Positions 47,846-57,197 of a DNA stretch of 64,000 bases are shown here, piece by piece. The notes under the pieces were generated by a model. The model was not told the origin of the DNA. It searched no databases and saw only the letters and a list, made by a program, of their open reading frames with translations. The DNA is from Streptomyces sp. NBC_00690 (GTDB lineage Bacteria; Actinomycetota; Actinomycetes; Streptomycetales; Streptomycetaceae), in contig NZ_CP109009.1 in the NCBI RefSeq assembly GCF_036226685.1, forward strand, positions 5,235,501 through 5,299,500, given 5' to 3'. Within the stretch, counting starts at the first letter, position 1. Each line of letters starts with the position of its first letter. The position numbers and the translations under genes are program-made.

Positions 47846-48041
47846 GGGCCAGGACCGTATGCCTGAGATGGCGGTAGTGGAGTGCTATCGACCGAATGTG
47901 GTGGAAGGTGTACAGCTCGCGTTGATTTCTGAAGGGGTTCCCGCGGGAGGTGTGACCCACTTCGTACCCCTGTGACCGATGCGGCGAATGAGGCACACCT
48001 GGCCTGAGGGTGGTGATATGGGGAGGGTTAGGCTCCGCCCC

Positions 48042-48395
48042 ATGGAAGCACTCATCAATGTCTTCGTGGCGCTGCACATCATCGGCATCGCTTCTCTGCT
48101 GGGCGGATTTCTGACGCAGATGAAGGCGATATCTGCCGGTACTGCCCGTTTCAACCCGGCCATGCTGCACGGGGCGCTGACGATGCTGGTCACCGGCGTC
48201 GCACTGGTGGGCCTCAACCAGGCCGACGACCAGACGGTGAACAACATCAAGATCGGCATCAAGATGGCGGTGCTGGTCGTGATCCTGGGCCTGGTGTACG
48301 TCAAGCGGGACGAGGAGAATGTCGAGAAGGGGCTGTTCGCCGCGGTCGGTGGACTGACGGTCGCGAACATCTTCATCGCCACCGTCTGGACCTGA
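48042..48395 (+). CDS. Small integral membrane protein
   Basis: The 117-residue protein has about four hydrophobic helices (ALINVFVALHIIGIASLLGGF, MLHGALTMLVTGVALVGL, IKMAVLVVILGLVYV, GLFAAVGGLTVANIFIATVW). I do not recognise a specific function. TAGGCT ends 7 nt before ATG 48042, and the GGGAGG site is too far upstream, so it is likely leaderless. It lies between two wall hydrolase genes on the other strand. Confidence 0.75.
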   Translation: MEALINVFVALHIIGIASLLGGFLTQMKAISAGTARFNPAMLHGALTMLVTGVALVGLNQADDQTVNNIKIGIKMAVLVVILGLVYVKRDEENVEKGLFAAVGGLTVANIFIATVWT

Positions 48396-48436
48396 CGCCC
48401 ACGACAGGACGGTCCCATCGCGCCGCCCGGCCCGCC

Positions 48437-48477
48437 CGCCCCGTGGGGCCGACCCGAAGGTCGATCCGTACGGGGCG
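48437..48477. terminator. Two-tier hairpin terminator
   Basis: An outer 8-bp stem (48437-48444 with 48470-48477) and an inner 5-bp stem (48450-48454 with 48459-48463) sit between the convergent membrane-protein and P60-2 genes. Confidence 0.6.
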
Positions 48478-48555
48478 AACAGACTGGTCCACGAGGTGTG
48501 TTCAGCCGGGACTGCGCGCTGAGGGGGAGTCCGCACGGGGCGGAGCCGTCAGATG

Positions 48556-49680
48556 TCAGGCAGGTCGGACGATCCCCCGGATCGGCATCGTGTAGATCGA
48601 CTCCTCACGCACTTCCACATGGTTGTCCACGCCCGGTTGCGGCGCGTGGATCATTCTGTCGCCGCCGATAGAGATGCCGACATGGCTGCTGTCGTCATAG
48701 AAGAAGACCAGGTCACCGGGGCGTAGCCCGCCCATGTCCACCTGCCGCCCGGCATGCGCCTGCTCCCGGGCGGTACGAGGGAGATCCACCCCGGCCGCCC
48801 TCCAGGCCGCCCGTGTCAGCCCCGAGCAGTCATAAGAACGCGGCCCCGTCGCACCCCGCACATAGGGCTTCCCCAACTGGGCCCGGACGAAGGCGAGCAC
48901 CCCTTCGGCAAGAGCCGCGCCCCAGGGCGAGCCCGGATGCTTCTGGCGCTCCCGCTCCAGCCGCTTCAGTTCCGCCTCCTCCGCGGCCCGGGCCATCGCC
49001 GTGTGTCTGGCCTCCTCCTGGGTGATCCGCCATGCCTCGGCCGCCATCTCCTGCTCGACGGCCGCGAATCGCGCTCTGGCCTCCGCATCTCCCCGCCACA
49101 GCACGGAGCGCGCCTGGATCAGCTTCGACTGCACCTGCTGCTTTCCCGTGCGGAGGAAGCTCGGCGAGCGGGGGAGCGAAGTGGGCCTACCCGCCTCGGA
49201 CGGTGGTTCGGCGAATGCGGCTCGCTGAACCGCTCGATCGGCGATTGCGCCGTGTTGGGCGTTGACCGCCGCCTTCAGCGGCGCTCTCCGATCGTCTTCG
49301 GGCGGGGTACCGCCCGGGGCGGTCGGCTCCTCGGTCGGGGCCGACGGCTTCGCGCGAGGCTGTTCCTCCGAGGATCCCAGGGCTCTGCCCGTCTGCCTGA
49401 GGCGTTCCGCGCGTCGGGCGTAGGCGGACCGCAACTCCTCGACCTCGCGGCGCTCTTCGGCGGCTGCCTGCTGGGCTGCTCCCCGCGGCGGCGTCCCTGT
49501 ACCGGCCTTCCGGTACAGGGCGCCGATCTTCTGTTGGACTTCCTCCACGGAGGGCGTCCGGTCATCCGCCGCCTGTGCGTCCTGCGCCGGGAGGAGTCCG
49601 ACGGACGCGATGGCCGCCGTGGTGAGTCCCACGGCAGGTGAGGGATTTGCTTTGCGACTTCGGGCCTTGCGATGCGACAC
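48556..49680 (-). CDS. NlpC/P60 peptidoglycan hydrolase 2, riboswitch-controlled
   Basis: The 374-residue secreted protein has a signal peptide (ending near AQA at about 37), a long Ala/Glu/Arg-rich coiled region and a C-terminal NlpC/P60 domain (about 260-372). The catalytic Cys is at about 285 (YDCSGL), with His in SHVGISIG and MIHAPQPGVD. It is predicted to cleave peptidoglycan peptides outside the cell. GTG 49680 (VSHRKARSRK) is the likely start; TTG 49683 is adjacent. Its leader contains a c-di-AMP riboswitch, a known control for Streptomyces cell-wall hydrolases. Confidence 0.92.
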   Translation of the reverse strand: MSHRKARSRKANPSPAVGLTTAAIASVGLLPAQDAQAADDRTPSVEEVQQKIGALYRKAGTGTPPRGAAQQAAAEERREVEELRSAYARRAERLRQTGRALGSSEEQPRAKPSAPTEEPTAPGGTPPEDDRRAPLKAAVNAQHGAIADRAVQRAAFAEPPSEAGRPTSLPRSPSFLRTGKQQVQSKLIQARSVLWRGDAEARARFAAVEQEMAAEAWRITQEEARHTAMARAAEEAELKRLERERQKHPGSPWGAALAEGVLAFVRAQLGKPYVRGATGPRSYDCSGLTRAAWRAAGVDLPRTAREQAHAGRQVDMGGLRPGDLVFFYDDSSHVGISIGGDRMIHAPQPGVDNHVEVREESIYTMPIRGIVRPA

Positions 49681-49693
49681 CAAGGGCCGGCAT

Positions 49694-49825
49694 CTCCTTC
49701 TTCCGTAGGCCGCCTACCGGGTTAGCTGTCGGGTTCGGGCGGACGGAAGAGCCCTACGGGCCTGCGCACGAACAGGCCCGATTCACCCCGGTGCTGCACG
49801 GTGGTTCCCCGGTTCCCGTCTCCCA
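49694..49825 (-). promoter_or_regulatory. c-di-AMP (ydaO/yuaA) riboswitch
   Basis: Read on the minus strand, the leader contains the class hallmarks in order: GGGAACCGGGGAACCACC, CCGGGGTGAATCGGGCC, GTAGGGCTCTTCCG and CCCGACAGCTAACCCGGTAG, then the AAGAAGGAG ribosome site. This class senses cyclic di-AMP and switches off wall-hydrolase genes such as rpfA when the ligand is high. Boundaries are approximate. Confidence 0.88.
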
Positions 49826-50185
49826 TGGGGGTGGAGACCGAATTCGGCGTGGCTGCCCGATCGGCGTGGGTCGCCGCAGTGGTGCGGGCTGCCTGAGCCA
49901 GCACGCTAGCCAAACCGTGTGGCTGCTGTGAAGATTGGTGTTCGATTTGTCCGATACATTTTCGTGACCTTTTCATTCGGTGTGCCGTCGAGCTCGGATG
50001 ATTACCTTTCGCATCTGTACGAGTTCCACGTGTGACCGAACCTGGCCTTCTGTGGCATTTGCGCAGGCTGCCGTGCTCCGACCAGCGGCCGGATCAGGCC
50101 AGGGCACCCGCTGACGTGCTCGGGAGCAGTTCAAGCCGAACCGCCTAGGCTGCCGGGGCGTTCGGCGAGTCCCTCGATTCCCCGG
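49826..50185. other. Intergenic region between riboswitch and ABC-F gene
   Basis: No gene is supported in about 360 bases. It contains the promoter side of the riboswitch-controlled P60 gene and the end of the ABC-F transcript. Some AT-rich sequence lies near 49935-50010. Confidence 0.5.
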
Positions 50186-51844
50186 TCAGCCCGCTGGTTC
50201 CTCGGGATGCCCCTCGGCCAGTCCTTCCTCGTCCAAGGTCCACCAGCGGGTGATCCCCAACTCCTGGAGGAACGCCCGGTCATGACTGGCGACGATCAAC
50301 GCGCCGCGATAGCCGGCCAGCGCCTGGGTGAGCTGGGTGACGCTGGCCAGGTCCAGGCTGTTCGTGGGCTCGTCGAGCATGAGCAACTGCGGAGCGGGGT
50401 CGGCCAGGAGGAGTGCGGCCAACGTGGCACGGAACCGCTCACCCCCGGAGAGCGTTCCCACCCGCTGTTCGGCCCGGGCTCCACGGAAGAGGAATCGAGC
50501 CAGTTGGGCCCGGATCTCGTTGTCGTTCGCGGTGGGAGCCAACCGGGTCACGTTCTGGGCGATCGTGCGGTCGTCGTCGAGGACGTCCAGGCGCTGCGGC
50601 AGATACCGCATCGGTACGCGTACGGACACCGCGTCCGACGCCCCGTCCCCGACCGGGGCGAGCCGCCCGCTGATGGTGCGCAACAGCGTCGTCTTCCCCG
50701 CGCCGTTGCCGCCGAGCAGGGCGATGCGCTGCGGTCCGTGGACATCCACGGTGTCGATGACCGCACCCGTACGCAGTTGTACGCTCCGCAGACTCAGCAC
50801 CGCGCGCCCCGGGTGCACGGTCGTGGCGGGCAGGTCGAGTCGAAGGGGCGCCTCCTCGCGCACCAGCGCCTCTGCCCGGTCCAACCGCTCGCGCGCCGCA
50901 GTCAGCCGTTCCTCGTGGACACCGCGCTCCTTTCCCGCTGCGACCTGGGCCGAGCGCTTCTTCACCTGCATCGTCGTCTTGTCCAGCCGGTTGTCCGCGT
51001 ACATCTTCTTCCCGTACCGGACGCTGCGGGCCTGCCGGGTCTGCGCCAGGTCCAGTTCCTTCTTCTCCCGTGCGACCTGCGCTTCGGCCGCCTGTACTGA
51101 ACGAGTGGCGGCCTCCTGCTCGATCGCGACGGCACTTCGGTAAGCGCTGAGGCCGCCGGTGAAGACCCGTACCTCCGAGCTGCGCAGCTCGGCGATCTGA
51201 TCCACCTGTTCCAGCAGTTGCCGATCGTGGCTGACGACGATCACCGCACCACAGTGGCCGGCGAGCGCCGTCGAAAGGCGTCGACGGGCCGCTTGATCTA
51301 GGTTGTTGGTCGGCTCGTCCAACAGCAGTACCTGGGGACGGGCCAGCAGCAGCGCGGCCAACGACAGCAGCACGGCCTCGCCGCCGGAGACCTGGCCCAC
51401 CGTGCGATCGAGCCCGATCCGGCCGAGACCGAGCTGATCCAGGAGGGCCCGGGTGCGCTCTTCGACGTCCCAGTCGTCGCCGATCGCGTCGAACTGCTCC
51501 GGGCGGGTGTCACCGGCCTCGATGGCGTGCAGGGCGGCACGGGTGCCGGCGATGCCAAGGACCTCGTCCACGCGCCGTTCGGTGGCCAGCGTCAGATCCT
51601 GCGGGAGGTATCCGACCTCTCCGGCGACCCGGACGGTGCCGCTCGTGGGAGTGAGCTGCCCGGCGATCAGCCGGAGCAGAGTGGACTTGCCGCTGCCGTT
51701 GTCGCCGACCAGCCCGGTTCGTCCGGTGCCCAGTGCGCAGGAGACATCGGCGAGTACGCCGGTGCCCTCCGGCCAGGTGAACGACAGACGGGAACAGACG
51801 ACGGAAGGAGAAGAGGAAGGGGAAGGAGAAGGGGAACGAGACAT
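50186..51844 (-). CDS. ABC-F family ATPase
   Basis: The 552-residue protein has two ABC nucleotide-binding domains without membrane segments. The first has GDNGSGKST, QVSGGEAVLLSLAALLLARP and LLLDEPTNNLD. The second has GGNGAGKTT, TLSGGERFRATLAALL and LMLDEPTNSLD. A charged interdomain linker (about 230-310) lies between them. ABC-F proteins bind the ribosome E site to rescue it from antibiotics or stalling. The N-terminus has a Ser/Pro repeat from a purine-rich tract. ATG 51844 fits GGAG upstream. A 21-codon leader ORF lies before it, as in inducible antibiotic-resistance ABC-F genes. Confidence 0.9.
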   Translation of the reverse strand: MSRSPSPSPSSSPSVVCSRLSFTWPEGTGVLADVSCALGTGRTGLVGDNGSGKSTLLRLIAGQLTPTSGTVRVAGEVGYLPQDLTLATERRVDEVLGIAGTRAALHAIEAGDTRPEQFDAIGDDWDVEERTRALLDQLGLGRIGLDRTVGQVSGGEAVLLSLAALLLARPQVLLLDEPTNNLDQAARRRLSTALAGHCGAVIVVSHDRQLLEQVDQIAELRSSEVRVFTGGLSAYRSAVAIEQEAATRSVQAAEAQVAREKKELDLAQTRQARSVRYGKKMYADNRLDKTTMQVKKRSAQVAAGKERGVHEERLTAARERLDRAEALVREEAPLRLDLPATTVHPGRAVLSLRSVQLRTGAVIDTVDVHGPQRIALLGGNGAGKTTLLRTISGRLAPVGDGASDAVSVRVPMRYLPQRLDVLDDDRTIAQNVTRLAPTANDNEIRAQLARFLFRGARAEQRVGTLSGGERFRATLAALLLADPAPQLLMLDEPTNSLDLASVTQLTQALAGYRGALIVASHDRAFLQELGITRWWTLDEEGLAEGHPEEPAG

Positions 51845-51956
51845 CAGCGGATCTCCACCATCAACGTGCGAACAGGACTGCACAGGGAGATGCCGTGCGC
51901 CGCGGACCGCGACACAGGGGAGAGAACACAGAGGGAGAACGCCGGAAGGGGGAACG

Positions 51957-52022
51957 TCAGCTCCCCGGGCAGCTCGCTTCTGAGGTCGCGCACGTGCACA
52001 CCGGTAGGACGGGGCACGGCAT
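51957..52022 (-). CDS. Possible 21-residue Cys-rich leader peptide
   Basis: A short ORF, MPCPVLPVCTCATSEASCPGS with stop TGA, has four Cys codons and GAGG about 6-9 nt before its ATG. It ends 112 bp before the ABC-F start. It may be a translational leader that controls the downstream gene by ribosome stalling. Conservation is untested. Confidence 0.35.
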   Translation of the reverse strand: MPCPVLPVCTCATSEASCPGS

Positions 52023-52373
52023 CTCGGACCTCAGCGGCGCAACGGCCTCTCCTCACGGCGACAACAGATACGCGGGCGACGCTACACGTCTCGTCCGGGC
52101 CCGCCAACGCAATTTCTCGGCCAGCCCCACCCAGCCCGGAACCCAGCCGTCGTCGCGATCCGATCGACACCGGGCACTTCGCCGGGGCATCCGCCGTGAG
52201 CTGCGGTTTTGAACCCCGCCGCCTCCGATGTCGCGGCGGTCGGGGCGCCGGACACCCGGGCATCGGGGCGCGGCCGGGCGGGGCGCGGACAGCAGCCGTG
52301 CCGGGGACCGTCCCGTCCCGATCGGCCGGTGCGGCCCCGGGTTGTCAGTGGGTCGGCCTAGACTCGTAGAGCG
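52023..52373. other. Divergent region between ABC-F leader and pcrA
   Basis: No gene is seen in about 350 bases. It holds the promoters of the ABC-F transcript (minus) and pcrA (plus). The open frames through it are GC-bias shadows. Confidence 0.5.
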
Positions 52374-54848
52374 ATGAGCAGCCTCTTTGACGAACAATTC
52401 CTGGCGAACCTCCAGCACGCCTCGCAGGAGCCCCCGCCGCCCGAGGACCATGAGGGCCATGAGGACCCCGAGGGCCATGCCCGGGAGGAGATCCCCGACG
52501 ATCTCTTCCAGGGTGCCTTCGACGTACCTCCTGCCCGGGACGCCTACCACCGTGATGGCGCACCGCGCACCGTGGTGAACCCGGAAGCCCTCCTGGACGG
52601 GCTGAACGAGCAGCAGCGCGCCGCCGTCGTGCACACGGGCTCCCCGCTGCTCATCGTCGCCGGAGCGGGTTCGGGCAAGACCCGGGTCCTGACCCATCGG
52701 ATCGCCCACCTGCTCGGGACCCGTTCCGTGCACCCCGGGGAAATACTGGCGATCACCTTCACCAACAAGGCCGCCGGTGAGATGAAGGAGCGCGTCGAGC
52801 AACTCGTCGGGCCGCGGGCCAACGCCATGTGGGTATCCACCTTCCACAGCGCCTGCGTCCGCATCCTGCGCCGCGAATCCAAGAAGCTCGGCTTCACCTC
52901 GTCGTTCTCGATCTACGACGCGGCGGACTCCAAGCGATTGATGGCCCTGGTCTGCCGCGATCTCGACCTCGATCCGAAGAAGTTCCCGCCGAAGTCGTTC
53001 AGCGCCAAGATCTCGAACCTGAAGAACGAGCTGATCGACGAGGAGACCTTCGCCGACCAGGCGGGCGACCAGTTCGAGAAGACGCTCGCCGAGGCGTACC
53101 GGATGTACCAGGCACGGCTGCGCGAGGCCAACGCCCTGGACTTCGACGACATCATCATGACCACCGTCCATCTGCTCCAGGCGTTCCCCGACGTCGCCGA
53201 GCACTATCGGCGGCGGTTCCGGCACGTCCTGGTCGACGAGTACCAGGACACCAATCACGCCCAGTACACGCTCGTACGCGAACTGGTGGGCCAGGGGTAC
53301 GACGACCTGCCCGCCGCCGAACTCTGCGTCGTCGGCGATGCGGACCAGTCCATCTACGCCTTCCGTGGTGCGACGATCCGCAACATCCTCCAGTTCGAGG
53401 AGGACTATCCGAACGCGAAGACGATCCTGCTGGAGCAGAACTACCGTTCCACCCAGACGATCCTCTCCGCCGCCAACGCCGTCATCGAGCGCAACGAGAG
53501 CCGTCGCCCCAAGAACCTGTGGACGAACGCCGGCGCGGGCGCCCAGATCACCGGCTATGTCGCCGACACCGAACACGACGAGGCCCAGTTCGTCGCCGAC
53601 GAGATCGACCGCCTCACGGACGCCGGGGACGCCAAAGCGGGCGATGTCGCCATCTTCTATCGGACGAACGCCCAGTCCCGGGTCTTCGAGGAGATCTTCA
53701 TCCGGGTCGGGCTGCCGTACAAGGTCGTCGGCGGAGTGCGCTTCTACGAGCGCAAGGAAGTCCGGGACGTGCTGGCGTACCTACGGGTGCTGGCCAACCC
53801 CGAGGACAGCGTTCCGCTGCGCCGCATCCTCAACGTTCCCAAGCGGGGCATCGGCGACCGCGCCGAGGCGATGATCGACGCCCTCTCCCTGCGCGAGAAG
53901 ATCACCTTCCCGCAGGCGCTGCGGCGGGTGGACGAGGCGTACGGCATGGCGGCCCGCTCGGCCAATGCCGTCAAGCGGTTCAACGCACTGATGGAGACGC
54001 TGCGCACGATCGTCGACTCGGGCGCCGGCCCCGCGGTCGTCCTGGAAGCCGTACTGGAGCAGACCGGCTATCTGGCCGAACTCCAGGCGTCGACCGATCC
54101 GCAGGACGAGACCCGCATCGAGAACCTCCAAGAACTTGCCGCCGTCGCGCTGGAGTTCGAGCAGGCGCGCACCGAGGACGAGGGAGCGGGCACCCTCGCG
54201 GAGTTCCTGGAGCAGGTCGCACTGGTCGCCGACTCCGACCAGATCCCGGACGAGGACGAGGACGGCTCCGGGGTGATCACTTTGATGACCCTGCACACCG
54301 CCAAGGGCCTTGAGTTCCCGGTGGTGTTCCTGACCGGACTGGAGGACGGCGTCTTCCCGCACATGCGTGCCCTCGGCCAGACCAAGGAACTGGAGGAGGA
54401 GCGCAGGCTTGCGTACGTGGGCATCACCAGGGCGCGCGAGCGGCTCTACCTCACGCGCTCGGCGATGCGCAGTGCTTGGGGCCAGCCCGCGTACAACCCG
54501 CCCTCGCGGTTCCTGGAGGAGATTCCGGTCCAGCACGTCCAGTGGAAGCGCACGGGGCCGATGGCAGCGCCCGCGGGTCCCGTGTCGGGCCTCGGGTCGC
54601 GCTTGTCCTCCGCGCCCTCGTCCCGCGGTCGGGCGGGTGCCTCCGGCTTCGCCACCCGTCGCGGCGGCGCCGCCGAGAAGCCGGTCATCTCGCTGTCGAT
54701 CGGTGACCGCGTCACGCACGACCAGTTCGGTCTGGGGACGGTCGTCGCGGTCACCGGTGTGGGTGCGGATGCGCAGGCGACGATCGACTTCGGGGACGAG
54801 AAGCCCAAGCGTCTGCTGCTGAGGTACGCACCGGTCGAGAAGTTGTGA
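52374..54848 (+). CDS. pcrA: ATP-dependent 3'-5' DNA helicase PcrA/UvrD
   Basis: The 824-residue SF1A helicase unwinds DNA in nucleotide-excision repair and replication/transcription conflict. Motifs are complete: Q-motif LNEQQRAAVVH, Walker A AGAGSGKT (about 96-103), Walker B VDEYQDTN, motif III GDADQSIYAFRGA, motif IV EQNYRSTQTIL, motif V TLHTAKGLEFPVVF and motif VI YVGITRARERLYL. The C-terminus carries the Tudor-like domain (DRVTHDQFGLGTVVAVTGVG ...) that binds RNA polymerase in PcrA. The N-terminus has a 60-residue acidic leader typical of Streptomyces. ATG 52374 is used. Confidence 0.96.
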   Translation: MSSLFDEQFLANLQHASQEPPPPEDHEGHEDPEGHAREEIPDDLFQGAFDVPPARDAYHRDGAPRTVVNPEALLDGLNEQQRAAVVHTGSPLLIVAGAGSGKTRVLTHRIAHLLGTRSVHPGEILAITFTNKAAGEMKERVEQLVGPRANAMWVSTFHSACVRILRRESKKLGFTSSFSIYDAADSKRLMALVCRDLDLDPKKFPPKSFSAKISNLKNELIDEETFADQAGDQFEKTLAEAYRMYQARLREANALDFDDIIMTTVHLLQAFPDVAEHYRRRFRHVLVDEYQDTNHAQYTLVRELVGQGYDDLPAAELCVVGDADQSIYAFRGATIRNILQFEEDYPNAKTILLEQNYRSTQTILSAANAVIERNESRRPKNLWTNAGAGAQITGYVADTEHDEAQFVADEIDRLTDAGDAKAGDVAIFYRTNAQSRVFEEIFIRVGLPYKVVGGVRFYERKEVRDVLAYLRVLANPEDSVPLRRILNVPKRGIGDRAEAMIDALSLREKITFPQALRRVDEAYGMAARSANAVKRFNALMETLRTIVDSGAGPAVVLEAVLEQTGYLAELQASTDPQDETRIENLQELAAVALEFEQARTEDEGAGTLAEFLEQVALVADSDQIPDEDEDGSGVITLMTLHTAKGLEFPVVFLTGLEDGVFPHMRALGQTKELEEERRLAYVGITRARERLYLTRSAMRSAWGQPAYNPPSRFLEEIPVQHVQWKRTGPMAAPAGPVSGLGSRLSSAPSSRGRAGASGFATRRGGAAEKPVISLSIGDRVTHDQFGLGTVVAVTGVGADAQATIDFGDEKPKRLLLRYAPVEKL

Positions 54849-55009
54849 GGGACCCGGCCCAGGAGGGCGCGATCGCTGGTGCCGACCGCGCCGTCCGGCT
54901 CGCCCTTGGCCCAGCCGATGCGGATGGGTCAGGGAGCCTCCCGGCCATCCGCTGAGCAGCGGGACGTGCCGGAGACATACGCACACCGAGGCACGCCCGG
55001 ACGTCAAAA

Positions 55010-55039
55010 GCGCCCGCATCCGACATCGGATACGGGCGC
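55010..55039. terminator. Terminator between pcrA and M23 genes
   Basis: A 14-bp stem with one mismatch (55010-55023 with 55026-55039) is followed by a T run on the plus strand. Confidence 0.8.
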
Positions 55040-55051
55040 CGGGCGCGCGTT

Positions 55052-56839
55052 TTAGACGGGGTTGAGACCGTGGCTGCGCAGCCACGGCAAGGGGTTGATC
55101 GCCGCGCCGCCGCCGGGCCTGACCTCGAAGTGGAGGTGCGGTCCCGTCGACTTTCCGGAGTCCCCGGCGTACGCGATCACCTCGCCGGCCTTCACGGTGC
55201 CGGAGCGGATCTTGGCACTGCTCAAGTGGCAGTACCAGGTCTCGGTTCCGTCGGGGGCGGTCAGGATGACCATGTTGCCGTAGGCGCTGTTGAACTGGGT
55301 GCGTACGGTCCCGTCCGTCGCGGCGAGGACTTCGGTGCCGTAGCCCACCGGGAAGTCGATGCCGGTGTGCAGCGAGACCCAGTTGACCCCGGACTGGCCG
55401 TAGTAGGCGCTGATGCCGTTCTGCCGCACGGGCAGGGAGAACTTGGGGCGCAGGGCCTCGCGCCTCTTGGCCTCTTCCTCGCGCTTCTTGCGCTCGGCTT
55501 CCTGGCGCACTTTGAGGTCGATGCGTTCCTGGGTGCGGGATGCGCGATCGCCGAAGTCGCGGGCCTCCGCGTGGAGCGCCGCGAGTTGGGTGTCCATCTT
55601 GTTGTTGGCGGCAGCGGTCGTGGCAGCGGTGGAGGCCACATCGGCTGCGGCGAGCTTGGTGGTGTCGTCCTTCTTGGCGTCGCCTCCGCTGAGGCCGCCG
55701 ACAGAGGCGGCAGCGATACCGGCGACGCCCATCACACAGGCGGAGGGCACGGCGACCGTCAGGAAAGCGGAACGCTTGGCCGGAGTGCGCCGCCGCCCCC
55801 GACCGGTGTTGCTGCCGTGGGAGCGTCGTACGGGACGCGGAGTCACCGGAGCGACGGGCGTGATCAGCCCCAACTCCTCGTCGGACGGCTGGTCCGCGTC
55901 AGCGTCGGTGTCGTCGTCCGCAGCGAAACCGGTCTCGGGAGCGCCGTGCGCGAGGTCGAGATCGATGTCGAAGACGAAGGTGTGGTCGGGTTCGGCGTCG
56001 AGACTCGGGCCGAGATCACCGGTGCTGTCGAGGTCCGTCTCCGAGCCCGGTTCCGAACCGTCCTCATGAGCCGCGAAGGTGTACGACCCGGTCTCGTACG
56101 AGGTGGTCTCATACGACCCGGTGTCGAAGGCGCCGACTTCCTGGTGCCCGCTCTCGTATCCGCCCGCCTCGTAGCTCCCGGTCGCGTACGAACCGGTGTC
56201 ATAGGCGTCGGGTCCATACGTCTCGGGCTGAAAGGCTTCGGACCCATAGGCATCGGGCTGAAAGGTCTCAGCGTTGAAGTCCTGGGCGCTGAAGTCCGGG
56301 GCGTTGAAGTCCTGGGAATGGTCCGCCATCAGCTCCGACGGTGCTTCCGTGCCGAAATCACCGTGGTTCACGCCGAAATCAGTTGCGGCGAACTCATGAT
56401 CAGGTGTGAACTGCTGGGGTACGCCCGCTTCCGCGCCCACGTTCCACGCGGTGGCGTCGTACGCGCCGCTGTCGGCGCCCGTGACCGTCCACTGGCCGGT
56501 CGTGTCGGGCACGAAGGTGGCGGCGGCCGTGTCGAACTGACCGGTGTGACCGGTCTGGTTCCATGCAGCCGCGTCCCACTGCCCGGTCGTGTCGTACTGT
56601 CCGGTGGGATCGACCTGGACGAACGGGTCGATCTGCTGCGGTTCCGCGTACGTTCCATAGTCGGCGCTCTGATGCGATCCCGTGTCCCAGGCGCCTGTTT
56701 CATAGCCGCCACCGTGGGAAACCGATTCGTACCCGGCCGGCGTGTGCGCGATGGCACCGAAGAGCGGATCGATGTCAAAGCTGCCGGTGGGGTTGTTGTC
56801 GTAGCCGACGTGCCCGGCGTGGGCGTGCTGGTCGTTCAC
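55052..56839 (-). CDS. M23 family membrane-anchored metallopeptidase
   Basis: The 595-residue protein has a 350-residue cytoplasmic Tyr/Gly/Thr/Asp-rich tail with GSYETG-like repeats and one transmembrane helix (about 359-384). A coiled-coil stretch (about 410-450) and a C-terminal LytM/M23 domain follow. The zinc-site motifs are HTGIDFP (about 492) and HLHFEV (about 568). Active M23 enzymes cut peptidoglycan cross-bridges; the motifs are intact. GTG 56839 is preferred because the upstream frame encodes leader RNA. A promoter and inverted repeat lie at 56924-56981. Confidence 0.9.
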   Translation of the reverse strand: MNDQHAHAGHVGYDNNPTGSFDIDPLFGAIAHTPAGYESVSHGGGYETGAWDTGSHQSADYGTYAEPQQIDPFVQVDPTGQYDTTGQWDAAAWNQTGHTGQFDTAAATFVPDTTGQWTVTGADSGAYDATAWNVGAEAGVPQQFTPDHEFAATDFGVNHGDFGTEAPSELMADHSQDFNAPDFSAQDFNAETFQPDAYGSEAFQPETYGPDAYDTGSYATGSYEAGGYESGHQEVGAFDTGSYETTSYETGSYTFAAHEDGSEPGSETDLDSTGDLGPSLDAEPDHTFVFDIDLDLAHGAPETGFAADDDTDADADQPSDEELGLITPVAPVTPRPVRRSHGSNTGRGRRRTPAKRSAFLTVAVPSACVMGVAGIAAASVGGLSGGDAKKDDTTKLAAADVASTAATTAAANNKMDTQLAALHAEARDFGDRASRTQERIDLKVRQEAERKKREEEAKRREALRPKFSLPVRQNGISAYYGQSGVNWVSLHTGIDFPVGYGTEVLAATDGTVRTQFNSAYGNMVILTAPDGTETWYCHLSSAKIRSGTVKAGEVIAYAGDSGKSTGPHLHFEVRPGGGAAINPLPWLRSHGLNPV

Positions 56840-56923
56840 CAACTTCTCTCTCGCCTCGGCAGCAGGAACTGGCTTTCTGGGGCCATGGAGCAGTTGAATC
56901 CCAGCAGGGGAACCAGTGGCGCG

Positions 56924-56981
56924 ACTGTACCCGGCGGTATGCGACGGCGACAATCTTCCTGAGGTTTTGGCCAATCAGGAA
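56924..56981 (-). promoter_or_regulatory. M23 gene promoter with adjacent inverted repeat
   Basis: On the minus strand TTGTCG (56953-56948) and TACAGT (56929-56924) are 18 nt apart, like a vegetative promoter. Just upstream, TTCCTGA/TCAGGAA arms (56956-56962, 56975-56981) with an inner TTGGCCAA form a likely regulator site. Confidence 0.55.
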
Positions 56982-57197
56982 ACGGGCATTCGAGCGTCTT
57001 TCGGCGAGGTGCAGACCTAGGTTTGGCCCTATGTTCGAAACACGTTCGAGCTTTGGCTGACCGTTTTGTCGCTGTCGTCTAGGGAATCGCCGTCGAGCAT
57101 GAGGGTCTTGAGGCGGAGTTACGTAGGTGCTGTGACCGTTCCGGGTGGAGCGAGGAGCCGTCGTGACCGCCGGGGAATACGAGGTCTCAGACCTGGC

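Noticed and set aside
52345..52563. Short minus-strand frame overlapping the pcrA start
   Set aside because: Inside a clear gene, with repetitive His/Gly/Arg composition.
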